DNA of 64,000 nucleotides from Gammaproteobacteria bacterium (GTDB lineage Bacteria; Pseudomonadota; Gammaproteobacteria; Enterobacterales; Alteromonadaceae): NCBI GenBank assembly GCA_018222985.1, contig JAAEZG010000002.1, positions 62,001 to 126,000 of the forward strand, read 5' to 3'. Shown piece by piece: positions 23,190 to 31,923 of this stretch (position 1 is its first letter; each line of letters starts with the position of its first letter). The notes under the pieces were generated by a model. It saw only the letters and a program-made list of their open reading frames with translations, ran no database searches and was not told where the DNA came from. The position numbers and the translations under genes were made by a program.

Positions 23190-23328
23190 GTTATTCGTTT
23201 TTCGTGCGTTCACTTCGTTCACTGTTTGTCCGCGCTTCGCGCTGTTCGGAAAAATCAAACACGAACAGCGAAGCGATCGAATAACGAATAACGAATAACG
23301 AATAACGAATAACGAATAACGAATAACG
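23190..23328 (+). repeat. Dispersed inverted-repeat element, copy B, ending in seven CGAATAA heptamers
   Basis: CGTTATTCG...; stem CGCTTCGCGCTGTTCG/CGAACAGCGAAGCG (23233-23248 / 23262-23275); (CGAATAA)x7 at 23278-23326. Confidence 0.85.
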
Positions 23329-23331
23329 TCG

Positions 23332-23360
23332 TTGATCTTTTAAGCGGTTTTCCCTATAAT
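23332..23360 (+). promoter_or_regulatory. Sigma-70-type promoter for rplM-rpsI
   Basis: TTGATC-N17-TATAAT. Confidence 0.75.
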
Positions 23361-23493
23361 CCGCGCAGCCCACGTTACAGGTACAACTAACCGTCATAAG
23401 TGGCTAGCAAACGTTGCATGACACAGCGGTTGTTGTGGTTCGCGGGGAAGCCCGGAACTACTGTCGTGAACCTTAAGAAAAGAGATAATCTCA

Positions 23494-23922
23494 ATGAGTA
23501 CATTTGTTGCAAAACCAGAAACAGTACAACGTGACTGGTATGTTATTGACGCCGAAGGTAAAACTTTAGGTCGTTTGGCAACTGAAGTTGCCACCCGTTT
23601 GCGCGGTAAGCACAAGCCTGAGTACACTCCTCACGTAGATACTGGTGATTACATCATCATTGTTAACGCTGAGAAAGTGACTGTAACTGGCCGCAAAGCG
23701 CAAGACAAAATCTACTATTCACACTCTGGCTACCCAGGTGGTATCAAGGAAATCAACTTCGAGAAGTTGATCGCCAAGAAACCAGAAATGGTAATTCAGA
23801 AAGCGGTGAAAGGTATGTTACCTCGTGGTCCACTTGGTCGTGCCATGTTCCGTAAACTGAAAGTGTACGCTGGTGCAGAGCATAACCATGTTGCTCAGCA
23901 ACCAAAACAACTTGAAATTTAA
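23494..23922 (+). CDS. rplM: 50S ribosomal protein L13
   Basis: [42 protein letters not shown]. Confidence 0.99.
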   Translation: MSTFVAKPETVQRDWYVIDAEGKTLGRLATEVATRLRGKHKPEYTPHVDTGDYIIIVNAEKVTVTGRKAQDKIYYSHSGYPGGIKEINFEKLIAKKPEMVIQKAVKGMLPRGPLGRAMFRKLKVYAGAEHNHVAQQPKQLEI

Positions 23923-23939
23923 GACGGAGCGTTAAGACT

Positions 23940-24332
23940 ATGGCACAGAATCAATACTACGGTACTGGTCGTCGCAAAAGCTCAACTGCACGCGTTTTCT
24001 TGCGTCCAGGTAGCGGCAACATCAGCATCAACAATCGCACTTTAGAAGAATACTTCGGCCGTGAAACGGCTCGCATGGTTGTTCGTCAGCCATTAGAGTT
24101 AGTTGAAATGGTAGAAAAATTCGACTTGTACATCACTGTTAAAGGTGGTGGTTCAAGTGGTCAAGCTGGCGCAGTACGTCACGGTATCACCCGTGCACTG
24201 ATGCAGTACGACGAAACTTTACGTGGTGACTTACGTCGCGCGGGTTATGTAACTCGTGACGCTCGTCAAGTTGAACGTAAGAAAGTCGGCTTGCACAAAG
24301 CGCGTAAGCGTCCACAGTTCTCGAAGCGTTAA
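23940..24332 (+). CDS. rpsI: 30S ribosomal protein S9
   Basis: [21 protein letters not shown] ... [18 protein letters not shown]. Confidence 0.99.
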   Translation: MAQNQYYGTGRRKSSTARVFLRPGSGNISINNRTLEEYFGRETARMVVRQPLELVEMVEKFDLYITVKGGGSSGQAGAVRHGITRALMQYDETLRGDLRRAGYVTRDARQVERKKVGLHKARKRPQFSKR

Positions 24333-24354
24333 TTCTTCGAAAATTGCAGTACCT

Positions 24355-24384
24355 CAAAAACCCGGCCATTGTGCCGGGTTTTTT
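24355..24384 (+). terminator. Rho-independent terminator downstream of rpsI
   Basis: CCCGGCCATTGTGCCGGGTTTTTT. Confidence 0.92.
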
Positions 24385-24506
24385 GTTGCGTGTAAGACCG
24401 TACTGATATGTTGTGTAATTGATTCTATTTTTTCGCAAAAAAGCTTGATGAATTTATCTGCTAGTGTAACGTAAAAAAAACAATCAAATAAAACACATAA
24501 AAGCTC

Positions 24507-25946
24507 ATGCTAGTGCAGCGCGAAAGCGCAAGCGCAACAAGTGAAGCCACGTACTTGCTCTTTAAAGACCATTTAGGCTCGGTGTTTACCACCTTAGCCA
24601 CCACTGGCGAGATAATCAGCCAGCAGCTATTTAGCGCCTTTGGTCAAACCCGAACCATATACAGCGCAGGCGGTGTTGCCCTTGGCAGCATGCTGCCGCC
24701 AACCGAGCAAGGCTTTACCGGGCATCGGCAAATGGATGCCTTGGGCATTGTGCACATGAAAGGGCGCATATACGACCCCACCCTTGGGCGCTTTTTACAA
24801 GCCGACCCCTTTGTGCAAGCGCCCAAAAACAGCCAAAACTACAACCGCTATAGCTATGTGCTGAACAACCCCATGAGCTATACCGACCCCAGCGGGTATT
24901 TTTTCAGTAAGCTGTGGGAAAAAATCAAACCCATTATTGGTGCAGTTGTTGTGGCGGTTCTATACGCGTATTGCCAAGCGTGCGCCACGTATTTTGCGAG
25001 TAGTTGGTATGGTGCCGCCACCGCAGGTGCTATAGCTGGTGGTGTTAATGCTGGCTTTAATGGTGGCAATATACTCACTGGTGCATTGCGAGGGACCGTG
25101 GCTGCCGCTGCGTTTTATGGGGTTGGTGAAGCTTTCGAGCCGAGCTCATTTGGTCATATTGTCGGAAGTGGCCTTGCTGGCGGTGTGGTGAATGAACTAT
25201 TTGGTGGAAATTTTGGACACGGTTTTTTATCTGCGGGTATAAGCGCCATGGCAAGCGGCACGATTAACGGAATAAAAAGCGCAGGAGGCCGCATTGTTGC
25301 AAGTGCCATTGTTGGTGGAACTGCTTCAAAATTAACTGGTGGTAAGTTTGCCAATGGTGCCTTTGGTGCTGCTTTTGCGAGAACACTAGGAGAAGCTCGT
25401 GATGGAAACTTAGGTAGCTCAAAATCAGGGGCTAGCGATGACAATACGTTTGCAGATAGTAACCGTGAAGCATTGGATGCCGAACTTGCAGAACTAAATG
25501 TTAAAGCCAAGGAACATGGATTATTTACAGGCAAAAATAGTGAACTTGATGCTGCTAAGTGGTTAAATGAAAATGGAGGTCACTTACAAGACAAGTACGG
25601 GGCTGAAATCGGAGCAAATATTTATGAAAATCATGGTGGGCATAGTATTGGCACAATAGTAACCAGCTACCATAGTAACTTTGTTGACTTATCTGGCTCA
25701 CTAAATATGTTTCCTCATAAGTTTGGTCAGGTAGCTGATTGGCATACACATTCTAATGGAAGTCATTATGCCTCATGGGGACAACATAGAGATAGCCATA
25801 AGTCATATTACAGAGCGTATGTTAGTTCGGTATCTAATGGAGCTACTAGTATGAGCTTGTATAATCCAGCATTTGCTCGTTCGACATGGCCTATCACAAG
25901 ACAATCGTATGAATCAGCGTTAACTTGTGTTGTAGGGCGGTGCTAA
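24507..25946 (+). CDS. 5'-truncated Rhs core with C-terminal JAB/DUF4329-like domain (candidate polymorphic-toxin CT, module 1)
   Basis: Rhs core signature KDHLGSVFTTLA...GRIYDPTLGRFLQADPFVQAPKNSQNYNRYSYVLNNPMSYTDPSGY; variable C-terminus with VADWHTHSNGSHYASWGQHRDSH. Confidence 0.85.
   Translation: MLVQRESASATSEATYLLFKDHLGSVFTTLATTGEIISQQLFSAFGQTRTIYSAGGVALGSMLPPTEQGFTGHRQMDALGIVHMKGRIYDPTLGRFLQADPFVQAPKNSQNYNRYSYVLNNPMSYTDPSGYFFSKLWEKIKPIIGAVVVAVLYAYCQACATYFASSWYGAATAGAIAGGVNAGFNGGNILTGALRGTVAAAAFYGVGEAFEPSSFGHIVGSGLAGGVVNELFGGNFGHGFLSAGISAMASGTINGIKSAGGRIVASAIVGGTASKLTGGKFANGAFGAAFARTLGEARDGNLGSSKSGASDDNTFADSNREALDAELAELNVKAKEHGLFTGKNSELDAAKWLNENGGHLQDKYGAEIGANIYENHGGHSIGTIVTSYHSNFVDLSGSLNMFPHKFGQVADWHTHSNGSHYASWGQHRDSHKSYYRAYVSSVSNGATSMSLYNPAFARSTWPITRQSYESALTCVVGRC
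25098..25360 (+). repeat. Direct repeat copy 1 (Rhs glycine-rich linker)
   Basis: ~263 bp collinear with 26494-26756 at a constant 1396 bp offset, about a dozen mismatches by eye. Confidence 0.95.
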
Positions 25947-26419
25947 TGTTTAAAGGAATTATTCTTTCAGTATTAATATTATGCAGTTCTGTTGTTTTAG
26001 CGGATACCAAAGATAGTATGCTATATGCAACTTTTGCTGAAATATCTACTTTTCCTGATAAATTTGACAGGAAACGGGTTGCTTTATATGGGTATCTTAA
26101 AAACCAAAATGGTGAACTATATCTATGTGAATCAATGGAGGTTTGTTTTACTAAGAGTAAAAACAGGTTTGTCGTAGTTGGCACTACTACTGAAAAAACT
26201 GAACTAAAGGAGTTTTTGAATTGTCATGTAGAATTTTTCGGTGAATTTTTTAAAGTCGATAAAAGCTTTGCATACGACAATAGGACTATATTAGGGAGGT
26301 TGAAGATTTATCGGCCACCTAACTTATCAATAAATAGTGGCTATTTAACCATTAACAAGTGGTGCGATAATTATAATAAGTACACAGAAAAAAATGGTGA
26401 TATAGGAGTATTAAATTAA
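25946..26419 (+). CDS. Small exported protein, candidate cognate immunity protein of module 1
   Basis: Signal peptide MFKGIILSVLILCSSVVLADT; TAATG overlap with the upstream CT stop; resembles 27315-27773. Confidence 0.65.
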   Translation: MFKGIILSVLILCSSVVLADTKDSMLYATFAEISTFPDKFDRKRVALYGYLKNQNGELYLCESMEVCFTKSKNRFVVVGTTTEKTELKEFLNCHVEFFGEFFKVDKSFAYDNRTILGRLKIYRPPNLSINSGYLTINKWCDNYNKYTEKNGDIGVLN

Positions 26420-26460
26420 GCCGGCTTGGGAGCAACCTTAACCAAGCGATAGAAAGGGTA

Positions 26461-27321
26461 GTGTTCAGAGTTCTGGAGTGTGTTCAATATTCTGTGGCTG
26501 CCGCTGCGTTTTATGAGGTTGGTCAAGCTTTCGAGCCGGGCTCATTTGGCCATACTGTCGGAAGTGGCCTTGCTGGCGGTGTGATGAATGAACTATTTGG
26601 TGGAAATTTTGGACACGGTTTTTTATCTGCGGGTATAAGCGCCATGGCTAGCGGCACGATTAACGGAATAAAAAGTGCAGGAGGCCGCATTGTCGCTAGT
26701 GCCATTGTTGGTGGTACGGTTTCAAAATTAACTGGTGGTAAGTTTGCCAATGGTGCAGCGACAGCGGCCTTTGGACGCGCTTTAGGTGAGGCTAGCTTAA
26801 AGAACGCTAGTTATAGTGGGGGCGGCAAAGGCGAGCCGATAACAAGTGAAGAGAAAGAAAAGTTTGCCCCCGAATTTGAAGAGCTAAAGAAATTGACCGC
26901 TAAAAAAGGCTCGTTTAACACTAGCGAAGAAGCGGCGAACTGGCTGCACCAAAACGTTCATAGTAAGCTGACGATAGATGTAGAAGTTGGGGCATACATA
27001 TATGGGTCAGACGAATCTGGATATAGAATTGGCGAATTAACCACTAGCTATATGCGCGATGTAGTAGATATGCAAATGGTTGGTCAGGCGCATTCATCGT
27101 GGCATTCTCACGGAACAAACAGCTTTTACAGACTACCTTCAGTCGGAATGAAAAAAGATTCGTGGTGGGATACTAATCAGCAACTTCAGTTCGGTTATAC
27201 GTCAACCGCAGGCTTTCAAGGGGGGCTTTGGCAGTTCGATGCATCGAGTTTTACAGGACCACACACGTATAGCAATGTTTGTAAATTCACGACTAACCTA
27301 GCGGGAGATTACGGATGTTAA
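26461..27321 (+). CDS. Orphan Rhs linker plus C-terminal JAB/DUF4329-like domain (candidate module 2, possibly silent)
   Basis: Linker near-identical to 25098-25360, then a diverged CT with SSWHSHGTNSFYRLPSVGMKKD; only a GTG start and no Rhs core. Confidence 0.75.
   Translation: MFRVLECVQYSVAAAAFYEVGQAFEPGSFGHTVGSGLAGGVMNELFGGNFGHGFLSAGISAMASGTINGIKSAGGRIVASAIVGGTVSKLTGGKFANGAATAAFGRALGEASLKNASYSGGGKGEPITSEEKEKFAPEFEELKKLTAKKGSFNTSEEAANWLHQNVHSKLTIDVEVGAYIYGSDESGYRIGELTTSYMRDVVDMQMVGQAHSSWHSHGTNSFYRLPSVGMKKDSWWDTNQQLQFGYTSTAGFQGGLWQFDASSFTGPHTYSNVCKFTTNLAGDYGC
26494..26756 (+). repeat. Direct repeat copy 2
   Basis: See 25098-25360. Confidence 0.95.
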
Positions 27322-27773
27322 AAGTATTATTGTTTATTAGTGTGTTAATGCCGTCTTTTACGGCTTTAACTATGGATAAGGCTATTGAAGTATCTTTTTT
27401 TCAACTAATAAATGACCCAGAAAGCTACTCAGATAAAAGAATTACATTAATTGGATATTTAACTCGGTTAGATGAATCTTGTGGAATCGTTGCATACGAT
27501 GGTATTGCCCATAGAGTAGGGAAAAATTATGAACTGGTTAGATTCTGCCTAAAAGAAAAACTCAGAAATAAATACCCAAAACTAACTTCGGATATCATCA
27601 GTGTTACAGGATTTTTCTATAATAATGAAAGTGAATGTGGTGATCTTATTAAGTATGGTAGGGGTAAAAGATACCTTGGTTGCCTTAAAAACGTCGACTA
27701 TTTATTTGATATTCATCCGGATGTTGATCCAGGTCCGATACCGGCACCCAAAAAATCAAATGGTGGTGTTTAA
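27315..27773 (+). CDS. Small exported protein, candidate immunity protein of module 2
   Basis: N-terminal hydrophobic signal MLKVLLFISVLMPSFTALT; start overlaps the CT2 stop by 7 nt; shares Y/F-x(2)-KR-[VI]-x-L-x-GYL with 25946-26419. Confidence 0.65.
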   Translation: MLKVLLFISVLMPSFTALTMDKAIEVSFFQLINDPESYSDKRITLIGYLTRLDESCGIVAYDGIAHRVGKNYELVRFCLKEKLRNKYPKLTSDIISVTGFFYNNESECGDLIKYGRGKRYLGCLKNVDYLFDIHPDVDPGPIPAPKKSNGGV

Positions 27774-27899
27774 TAGCCGATGGGCGCAATGTGCGAGCGT
27801 GAATGTTTTTTAACCATCTGATTGAAAGAGGCTATTTGTTGTGGTCAAGAAAAACTGGCCACGGGTTTATAGTTAATCCAGTTTTGATGGGTGAACGGT

Positions 27900-28078
27900 C
27901 CGAGTAATCCCCAGTCAAGTGTGGTCGATTGACTTTATGAGCAACAAGCTTGGCTCAAAAACAACAATCGGCCGAATACAGCCATCGGGGGCATTCCACC
28001 CAAACAATTAACGCAAGCGGTTAATGTATGCTTAAAACGGCGTGATCTTCCGCAAGTGTTTTTGTCTTTATCCTTGTA
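27900..28078 (+). pseudogene. Decayed IS3-family transposase (OrfB) remnant
   Basis: Frame fragments QVWSIDFMS and YEQQAWLKNNNRPNTAIGGIPPKQLTQAVNVCLKRR; stops/frameshift between them. Confidence 0.65.
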
Positions 28079-28219
28079 AAAATCAGGGCATTTCTTTATC
28101 ATCTGAAAGCATTTTTTTATTGCCGCTCACCTAGTACTGTTTGGGTGGGCCTATCGCAGTAGCTAATTACTGACTTCGCGGCGATGTCTCGCGAAGCGTC
28201 CAAACTGGAGAGTAAGTGG

Positions 28220-28810
28220 ATGAGCAATGCGCCTGTAGATAAAGGCCGCCGTCGTTTCCTAACTGTCGCGACATCTGTTGTCGGCGCAGCGGGTGCGGTT
28301 GGCGTTGCCGTTCCTTTCATTGCGTCGTGGAACCCGAGCGAAAAAGCTAAAAACGCGGGTGCCCCAGTGGAAGTGAACATTGGAAAAGCCGAGCCGGGTC
28401 AATTGATTCGTGTTGAGTGGCGTGGTCAACCGGTTTGGGTGGTACGTCGTACCCCTGAAATGTTGGCGTCACTTGAAGCCGTAAGCGATCAGCTTCGCGA
28501 CCCAAATTCTGATGAACCACAACAGCCTGAGTATGCGAAGAACTTGCACCGCTCACGCAAAGAAGAATACTTTGTGGCGGTTGGTATTTGTACGCACTTA
28601 GGGTGTTCACCGCAGTTCCTAGATCAAGGCATGGGTGAATACGTTGAAGGCGCGCAGTCGGGCTTCTTCTGCCCTTGCCACGGTTCAACCTTCGATATCG
28701 CCGGTCGTGTATTCCAAGGCGTACCAGCTCCTTATAACTTGGTGGTTCCGCCTCATTACTACATCAACGATAACACCATTTTGGTGGGTGAAGATGGGGA
28801 GCAAGCCTAA
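28220..28810 (+). CDS. petA: Ubiquinol-cytochrome c reductase Rieske iron-sulfur subunit
   Basis: CTHLGCSPQF and CPCHGSTFD; Tat-like DKGRRRFLTVA. Confidence 0.97.
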   Translation: MSNAPVDKGRRRFLTVATSVVGAAGAVGVAVPFIASWNPSEKAKNAGAPVEVNIGKAEPGQLIRVEWRGQPVWVVRRTPEMLASLEAVSDQLRDPNSDEPQQPEYAKNLHRSRKEEYFVAVGICTHLGCSPQFLDQGMGEYVEGAQSGFFCPCHGSTFDIAGRVFQGVPAPYNLVVPPHYYINDNTILVGEDGEQA

Positions 28811-30072
28811 TGAATAAGCTCATTGCCTGGTTTGACGAACGTATTCCGATGACCAAAACGTGGAATATCCACTTAGCTCAGTATCCAGCTCCAAAAAACT
28901 TTAACTTCTGGTACATCTTTGGTGTGCTAGCAACGTTGGTTTTAGTGAACCAAATTCTTACCGGTATTTGGTTGACCATGAACTACGTGCCGTCAGCAGA
29001 AGGCGCCTTCGCCTCTGTTGAATTTATTATGCGTGACATTGAGTACGGTTGGTTGCTGCGTTATATGCACTCCACTGGGGCCTCTGCGTTCTTCGTGGTG
29101 GTTTATCTGCACATGTTCCGCGGCATGATGTACGGCTCTTATCAGAAGCCTCGCGAATTGCTGTGGGTATTCGGTATGCTCATCTTCTTGGTGCTAATGG
29201 CTGAAGCCTTTATGGGCTACTTGTTGCCATGGGGTCAAATGTCATACTGGGGTGCACAGGTTATTATCTCGTTGTTTGGCGCCATTCCAATTATTGGTGA
29301 CGACCTAACGCTGTGGATTCGTGGTGACTATGTTATCTCAGGCGCGACCCTAAACCGCTTCTTTGCACTGCATGTTATTGCACTGCCGTTAGTTTTGGTT
29401 ATCTTGGTGTTCTTGCACATTATTGCATTGCACGAAGTTGGCTCGAACAACCCAGAAGGCGTGTCAATTAAGAAGCCGAAGGGCTCAGTGCCAGACGCTG
29501 ACAAGCCGAAGTTTACCTTCCACGAGCGCTTCACGAAGAAGTACGACATTGTTGATGCCTTCCCATTCTTCCCGTATTACATCGTGAAAGACTTAGTGGG
29601 CGTGGCTATCTTCTTGTTCTTCTTCTGCTACGTCATTTTCTTTGCACCAGCAATGGGCGGCTTGTTCCTTGAGCCACCAAACTTTGAAGCGGCGAACCCG
29701 TTGAAAACCCCTGCGCACATTGCACCAGTGTGGTACTTCACACCGTTCTACGCCATTTTGCGTGCGGTGCCAGATAAATTGCTTGGCGTTATCTTAATGT
29801 TCGGTGCCATTGTGGCATTGTTTGTACTGCCATGGCTTGACCGCGGTAAAGTACGCTCAGTGCGCTACCGCAGCACCTTGCATAAAGTAAACCTGACTGT
29901 GTTTGCAATCAGCTTTATTGCACTGGGTTATTTAGGCTTGAAACCAGCGACTGAGGTTTACACCATGTTCGCTCGTATCTTCACCTTCTTGTACTTCGCA
30001 TTCTTCGTATTGCTATGGTTCTACAGCAAAAACGAAAACACGAAGCCAGTTCCAGAGAGGATTACTAAGTGA
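28810..30072 (+). CDS. petB: Cytochrome b
   Basis: Multi-TM cytochrome b, RYMHSTGASAFFVVVYLHMFRG, GYLLPWGQMSYWGAQVI. Confidence 0.98.
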   Translation: MNKLIAWFDERIPMTKTWNIHLAQYPAPKNFNFWYIFGVLATLVLVNQILTGIWLTMNYVPSAEGAFASVEFIMRDIEYGWLLRYMHSTGASAFFVVVYLHMFRGMMYGSYQKPRELLWVFGMLIFLVLMAEAFMGYLLPWGQMSYWGAQVIISLFGAIPIIGDDLTLWIRGDYVISGATLNRFFALHVIALPLVLVILVFLHIIALHEVGSNNPEGVSIKKPKGSVPDADKPKFTFHERFTKKYDIVDAFPFFPYYIVKDLVGVAIFLFFFCYVIFFAPAMGGLFLEPPNFEAANPLKTPAHIAPVWYFTPFYAILRAVPDKLLGVILMFGAIVALFVLPWLDRGKVRSVRYRSTLHKVNLTVFAISFIALGYLGLKPATEVYTMFARIFTFLYFAFFVLLWFYSKNENTKPVPERITK

Positions 30073-30818
30073 TGAAACAGCTTATTAAAACAACTCTTTT
30101 AGTTGCCGCATCACTGTGGTCAGTTGCTACCTTAGCAGCTGGCCCGACGGTTCCGCTGGACGAAGCCAAAGTTGATTTGCATGACAAAGCGTCATTGCAG
30201 CGCGGTGCACAATTGTTTATGAACTACTGTTTGGGGTGTCACTCAATGCAGTACCAGCGTTACAACCGTACCTTCAAAGATCTCGAGATCCCTGAAGAGC
30301 TCGGCGTTGAAAACTTACAGTTTACCGGCGAAAAAGTCGGTGACTTAATCACCAACGCCATGGCAACTGAAGATGCAGGTACTTGGTTTGGTACGGCGGC
30401 ACCAGATTTAACGTTGGTGGCGCGCGTTCGTGGGGCTGACTGGATTTACACGTACTTGCGTTCATTTTATGTGGACGAGTCACGTCCGTTTGGTGTGAAC
30501 AACACGGTATTTCCAAACGTTGGTATGCCACATGTGCTTGAAGAGCTTCAGGGCATTCCGCGCAAAACCACAGAGCAACGCATGGTTGACGGTGAAATGC
30601 AGGACGTTTACGTCGGCATTAAAACCGATGGCAGCGGTATGTTAACAGACGCTGAGTACGATCAAGCCGCACTAGATATTACTAACTTCTTGGTTTACAC
30701 CGGTGAACCAATGATGCTGCAGCAGCAGCGTATCGGTTGGTATGTGTTCGGTTTCCTTTTAGTCTTTTTAATTTTCGCGGTACTGCTGAAGCGCGAATTC
30801 TTTAAGGACGTGAAATAG
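30069..30818 (+). CDS. petC: Cytochrome c1
   Basis: Signal peptide, NYCLGCHSMQYQRY heme motif, C-terminal TM. Confidence 0.97.
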   Translation: MMKQLIKTTLLVAASLWSVATLAAGPTVPLDEAKVDLHDKASLQRGAQLFMNYCLGCHSMQYQRYNRTFKDLEIPEELGVENLQFTGEKVGDLITNAMATEDAGTWFGTAAPDLTLVARVRGADWIYTYLRSFYVDESRPFGVNNTVFPNVGMPHVLEELQGIPRKTTEQRMVDGEMQDVYVGIKTDGSGMLTDAEYDQAALDITNFLVYTGEPMMLQQQRIGWYVFGFLLVFLIFAVLLKREFFKDVK

Positions 30819-30834
30819 TTTTATGGAGAACACC

Positions 30835-31464
30835 ATGTCGGTTGCGGCAAACAAACGGTCAGTGATGACCTTATATTCGGGCGTAAATGACTTACGCAGC
30901 CATCAAGTACGTATCGTCTTGGCAGAAAAGGGCGTTGGCGTTGAGGTTACTTTTGTTGAACCGGATAACCTTCCGGAAGACCTCATGCAGCTAAACCCAT
31001 ATGCTGATGCGTTACCGACCTTGTCGGACCGTGAACTCGTTTTATACAACGCTCACATCATCATGGAATACCTTGATGAACGTTTTCCGCATCCGCCATT
31101 GATGCCGGTTTACCCGGTGGCTCGTGGCACAAGCCGCTTGATGATGTACCGTATCGATCGTGATTGGTATGCGCTTGCGGATAAAATTTTGGCTGGTGGA
31201 AAAGGTGCCGATGCAGCGCGTCAAGAATTACGCGAAGGTATCTTGTCACTTGCGCCATTGTTTGCCGATGCGCCGTTCTTTATGAGCGAAGAGTTTAGCT
31301 TGGTTGACTGCTATTTAGCTCCATTATTGTGGCGCTTGCCACTGTATGGCATCGAACTTGAAGGCGCCGCTGCGAAAGCAGTGAAAGCCTATATGGTTCG
31401 TGTATTTGAGCGCGAGTCATTCCAAGAATCACTGACAGACGCTGAGCGAGACTTAGGTCGGTGA
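30835..31464 (+). CDS. sspA: Stringent starvation protein A
   Basis: KRSVMTLYSGVNDLRSHQVRIVLAEKGV; GST fold. Confidence 0.95.
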   Translation: MSVAANKRSVMTLYSGVNDLRSHQVRIVLAEKGVGVEVTFVEPDNLPEDLMQLNPYADALPTLSDRELVLYNAHIIMEYLDERFPHPPLMPVYPVARGTSRLMMYRIDRDWYALADKILAGGKGADAARQELREGILSLAPLFADAPFFMSEEFSLVDCYLAPLLWRLPLYGIELEGAAAKAVKAYMVRVFERESFQESLTDAERDLGR

Positions 31465-31916
31465 GTGAGCAAGCCATGACACCACGCCGTCCGTACCTAG
31501 TGCGGGCGGTGTATGAGTGGATTCTTGATAATCAGCTGACGCCGCACCTCGTGGTCGACGCTGACTATCCGGGCTGCCAAGTGCCATGGCAATTTGTCCA
31601 AGACGGACAAATTATCCTAAATATCTCGCCAACAGCGGTTACCAATTTTGTCATTGATAACCACAGCATCCAGTTTAACGCTCGGTTTTCAGGTAGTCCT
31701 CATCGCGTCATCGTACCTATGGGTGCGGCTATGGCGTTGTATGCGCGTGAAAACGGTGCAGGTTCTATGTTTGATGCTGAGCCGCATTATGAAGACCCAC
31801 AGCCGGTGGCTTACACCGAAGAGTCTGAACAGCCAGCAAGCACGTCAACGAATTCTGCGGCGGAAACAAAAAAGCCGAAGAAATCCTCCGGCTCTCATTT
31901 GCGCGTCATTAAATAA
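31461..31916 (+). CDS. sspB: Stringent starvation protein B (ClpXP adaptor)
   Basis: RRPYLVRAVYEWILDNQLTPHLVVDA; C-terminal LRVIK. Confidence 0.96.
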   Translation: MSEQAMTPRRPYLVRAVYEWILDNQLTPHLVVDADYPGCQVPWQFVQDGQIILNISPTAVTNFVIDNHSIQFNARFSGSPHRVIVPMGAAMALYARENGAGSMFDAEPHYEDPQPVAYTEESEQPASTSTNSAAETKKPKKSSGSHLRVIK

Positions 31917-31923
31917 GAAAGCG

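Noticed and set aside
23278-23328. Possible CRISPR array
   Set aside because: A 7-bp simple tandem repeat without spacers
23191-23397. 68-aa minus-strand ORF with YSLFVIRYSLFVIRYS repeats
   Set aside because: Translation of the CGAATAA heptamer array and hairpin element; not a gene
27601-27813. 70-aa ORF after the second partner gene
   Set aside because: Out-of-frame overlap with 27315-27773; no support
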